Below the pieces are notes generated by a model that saw only the letters and a program-made list of their open reading frames with translations, did not search any database and was not told where the DNA came from. DNA of 6,112 nucleotides from Oscillospiraceae bacterium (lineage in GTDB: Bacteria > Bacillota > Clostridia > UBA1381), in contig SVKH01000094.1 of assembly GCA_015068545.1 (NCBI GenBank), forward strand, positions 1-6,112, read 5' to 3'. Positions within the stretch are counted from its first letter, which is position 1, and every line of letters starts with the position of its first letter. Made by a program: the position numbers and the translations under genes. This document shows, one piece after another, positions 6,007 to 6,112 of this stretch.

Positions 6007-6040
6007 CTTTATAGGAAACTGCGTTCCCATAAAGAAAAAA
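6001..6040. repeat. Inverted repeat with perfect 12-base arms
   Basis: TTTTTTCTTTAT (6001-6012) is the exact reverse complement of 6029-6040. After one A-C mismatch the stem continues with GGAA (6014-6017) and TTCC (6024-6027) around a six-base loop. T bases lie at the outer left and A bases at the outer right, so neither strand has a T tract after the hairpin; it is not built as a terminator. The left arm shares the T tract of the rpiB terminator. Confidence 0.65.
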
Positions 6041-6043
6041 TAA

Positions 6044-6105
6044 TTACACTGCCGTGCAATTTTTTTTGAAAAGCTTTAGCTTTTCAAAAAATGCACATGG
6101 CATAA
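6044..6105. repeat. Large imperfect inverted repeat at the right edge
   Basis: The core pairs 6062-6074 with 6079-6091 (13 base pairs, TTTTTTGAAAAGC and its complement) around a four-base loop. Beyond two unpaired or mismatched T bases, GTGCA (6054-6058) pairs with TGCAC (6092-6096). After a two-base bulge, TGCC (6050-6053) pairs with GGCA (6099-6102), and TTA/TAA lie at the ends. As in the preceding repeat, T is on the left and A on the right, unlike a terminator on either strand. No gene is visible in 5963-6112. Confidence 0.6.
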
Positions 6106-6112
6106 GAAAAGC

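Noticed and set aside
5647..6030. A 127-codon open frame on the - strand opposite rpiB
   Set aside because: It is fully antisense to a well-supported rpiB frame, runs through the terminator hairpin and resembles no protein I know; it is a shadow of rpiB codon use.
6062..6091. Hairpin at the right edge as a terminator for a neighbouring gene
   Set aside because: The T run precedes and the A run follows the stem on both strands, the opposite of a terminator layout.

Overview
This is an ordinary housekeeping stretch of a low-GC Gram-positive genome, most likely an anaerobic member of class Clostridia. The evidence is the A+T-rich intergenic DNA, strong Shine-Dalgarno sites, the FakA-RecG-RsmD-CoaD gene order, and a coiled-coil protein family that I know directly after coaD in clostridia. 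All eight genes lie on the + strand, are intact (the first is cut by the window edge) and look vertically inherited. I see no transposase, phage gene, CRISPR array, tRNA, rRNA or recognisable riboswitch.

Layout. (1) Bases 2-2634: the 3' end of fakA (fatty-acid kinase), then recG (branched-DNA helicase) 5 bases later. (2) Bases 2635-2746: a gap with no visible terminator but a good sigma-A-type promoter (TTGACG, 17 bases, TACAAT) preceded by regularly spaced A-tracts. (3) Bases 2747-4220: a tight three-gene operon of rsmD (16S rRNA m2G966 methyltransferase), coaD (phosphopantetheine adenylyltransferase) and a soluble coiled-coil protein of unknown function, closed by a hairpin terminator at 4246-4270. 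(4) Bases 4310-5962: tsaE and tsaB, two parts of the tRNA t6A machinery, separated by a 100-base gap with a predicted stem-loop. rpiB (ribose-5-phosphate isomerase B) is coupled to tsaB by a TAATG stop/start overlap. (5) Bases 5963-6112: non-coding, with a strong terminator that looks bidirectional, followed by two more inverted repeats that are not built like terminators.

The genes do not form one pathway. They serve membrane lipid supply (FakA), DNA repair (RecG), ribosome and tRNA modification (RsmD, TsaE, TsaB), coenzyme A synthesis (CoaD) and the pentose phosphate pathway (RpiB). This is a growth-related core cluster. I found no new system. The points most worth a second look are the uncharacterised coiled-coil protein, the non-coding inverted repeats at the right edge, the structured tsaE-tsaB gap, and the phased A-tracts with a small dyad at the rsmD promoter.
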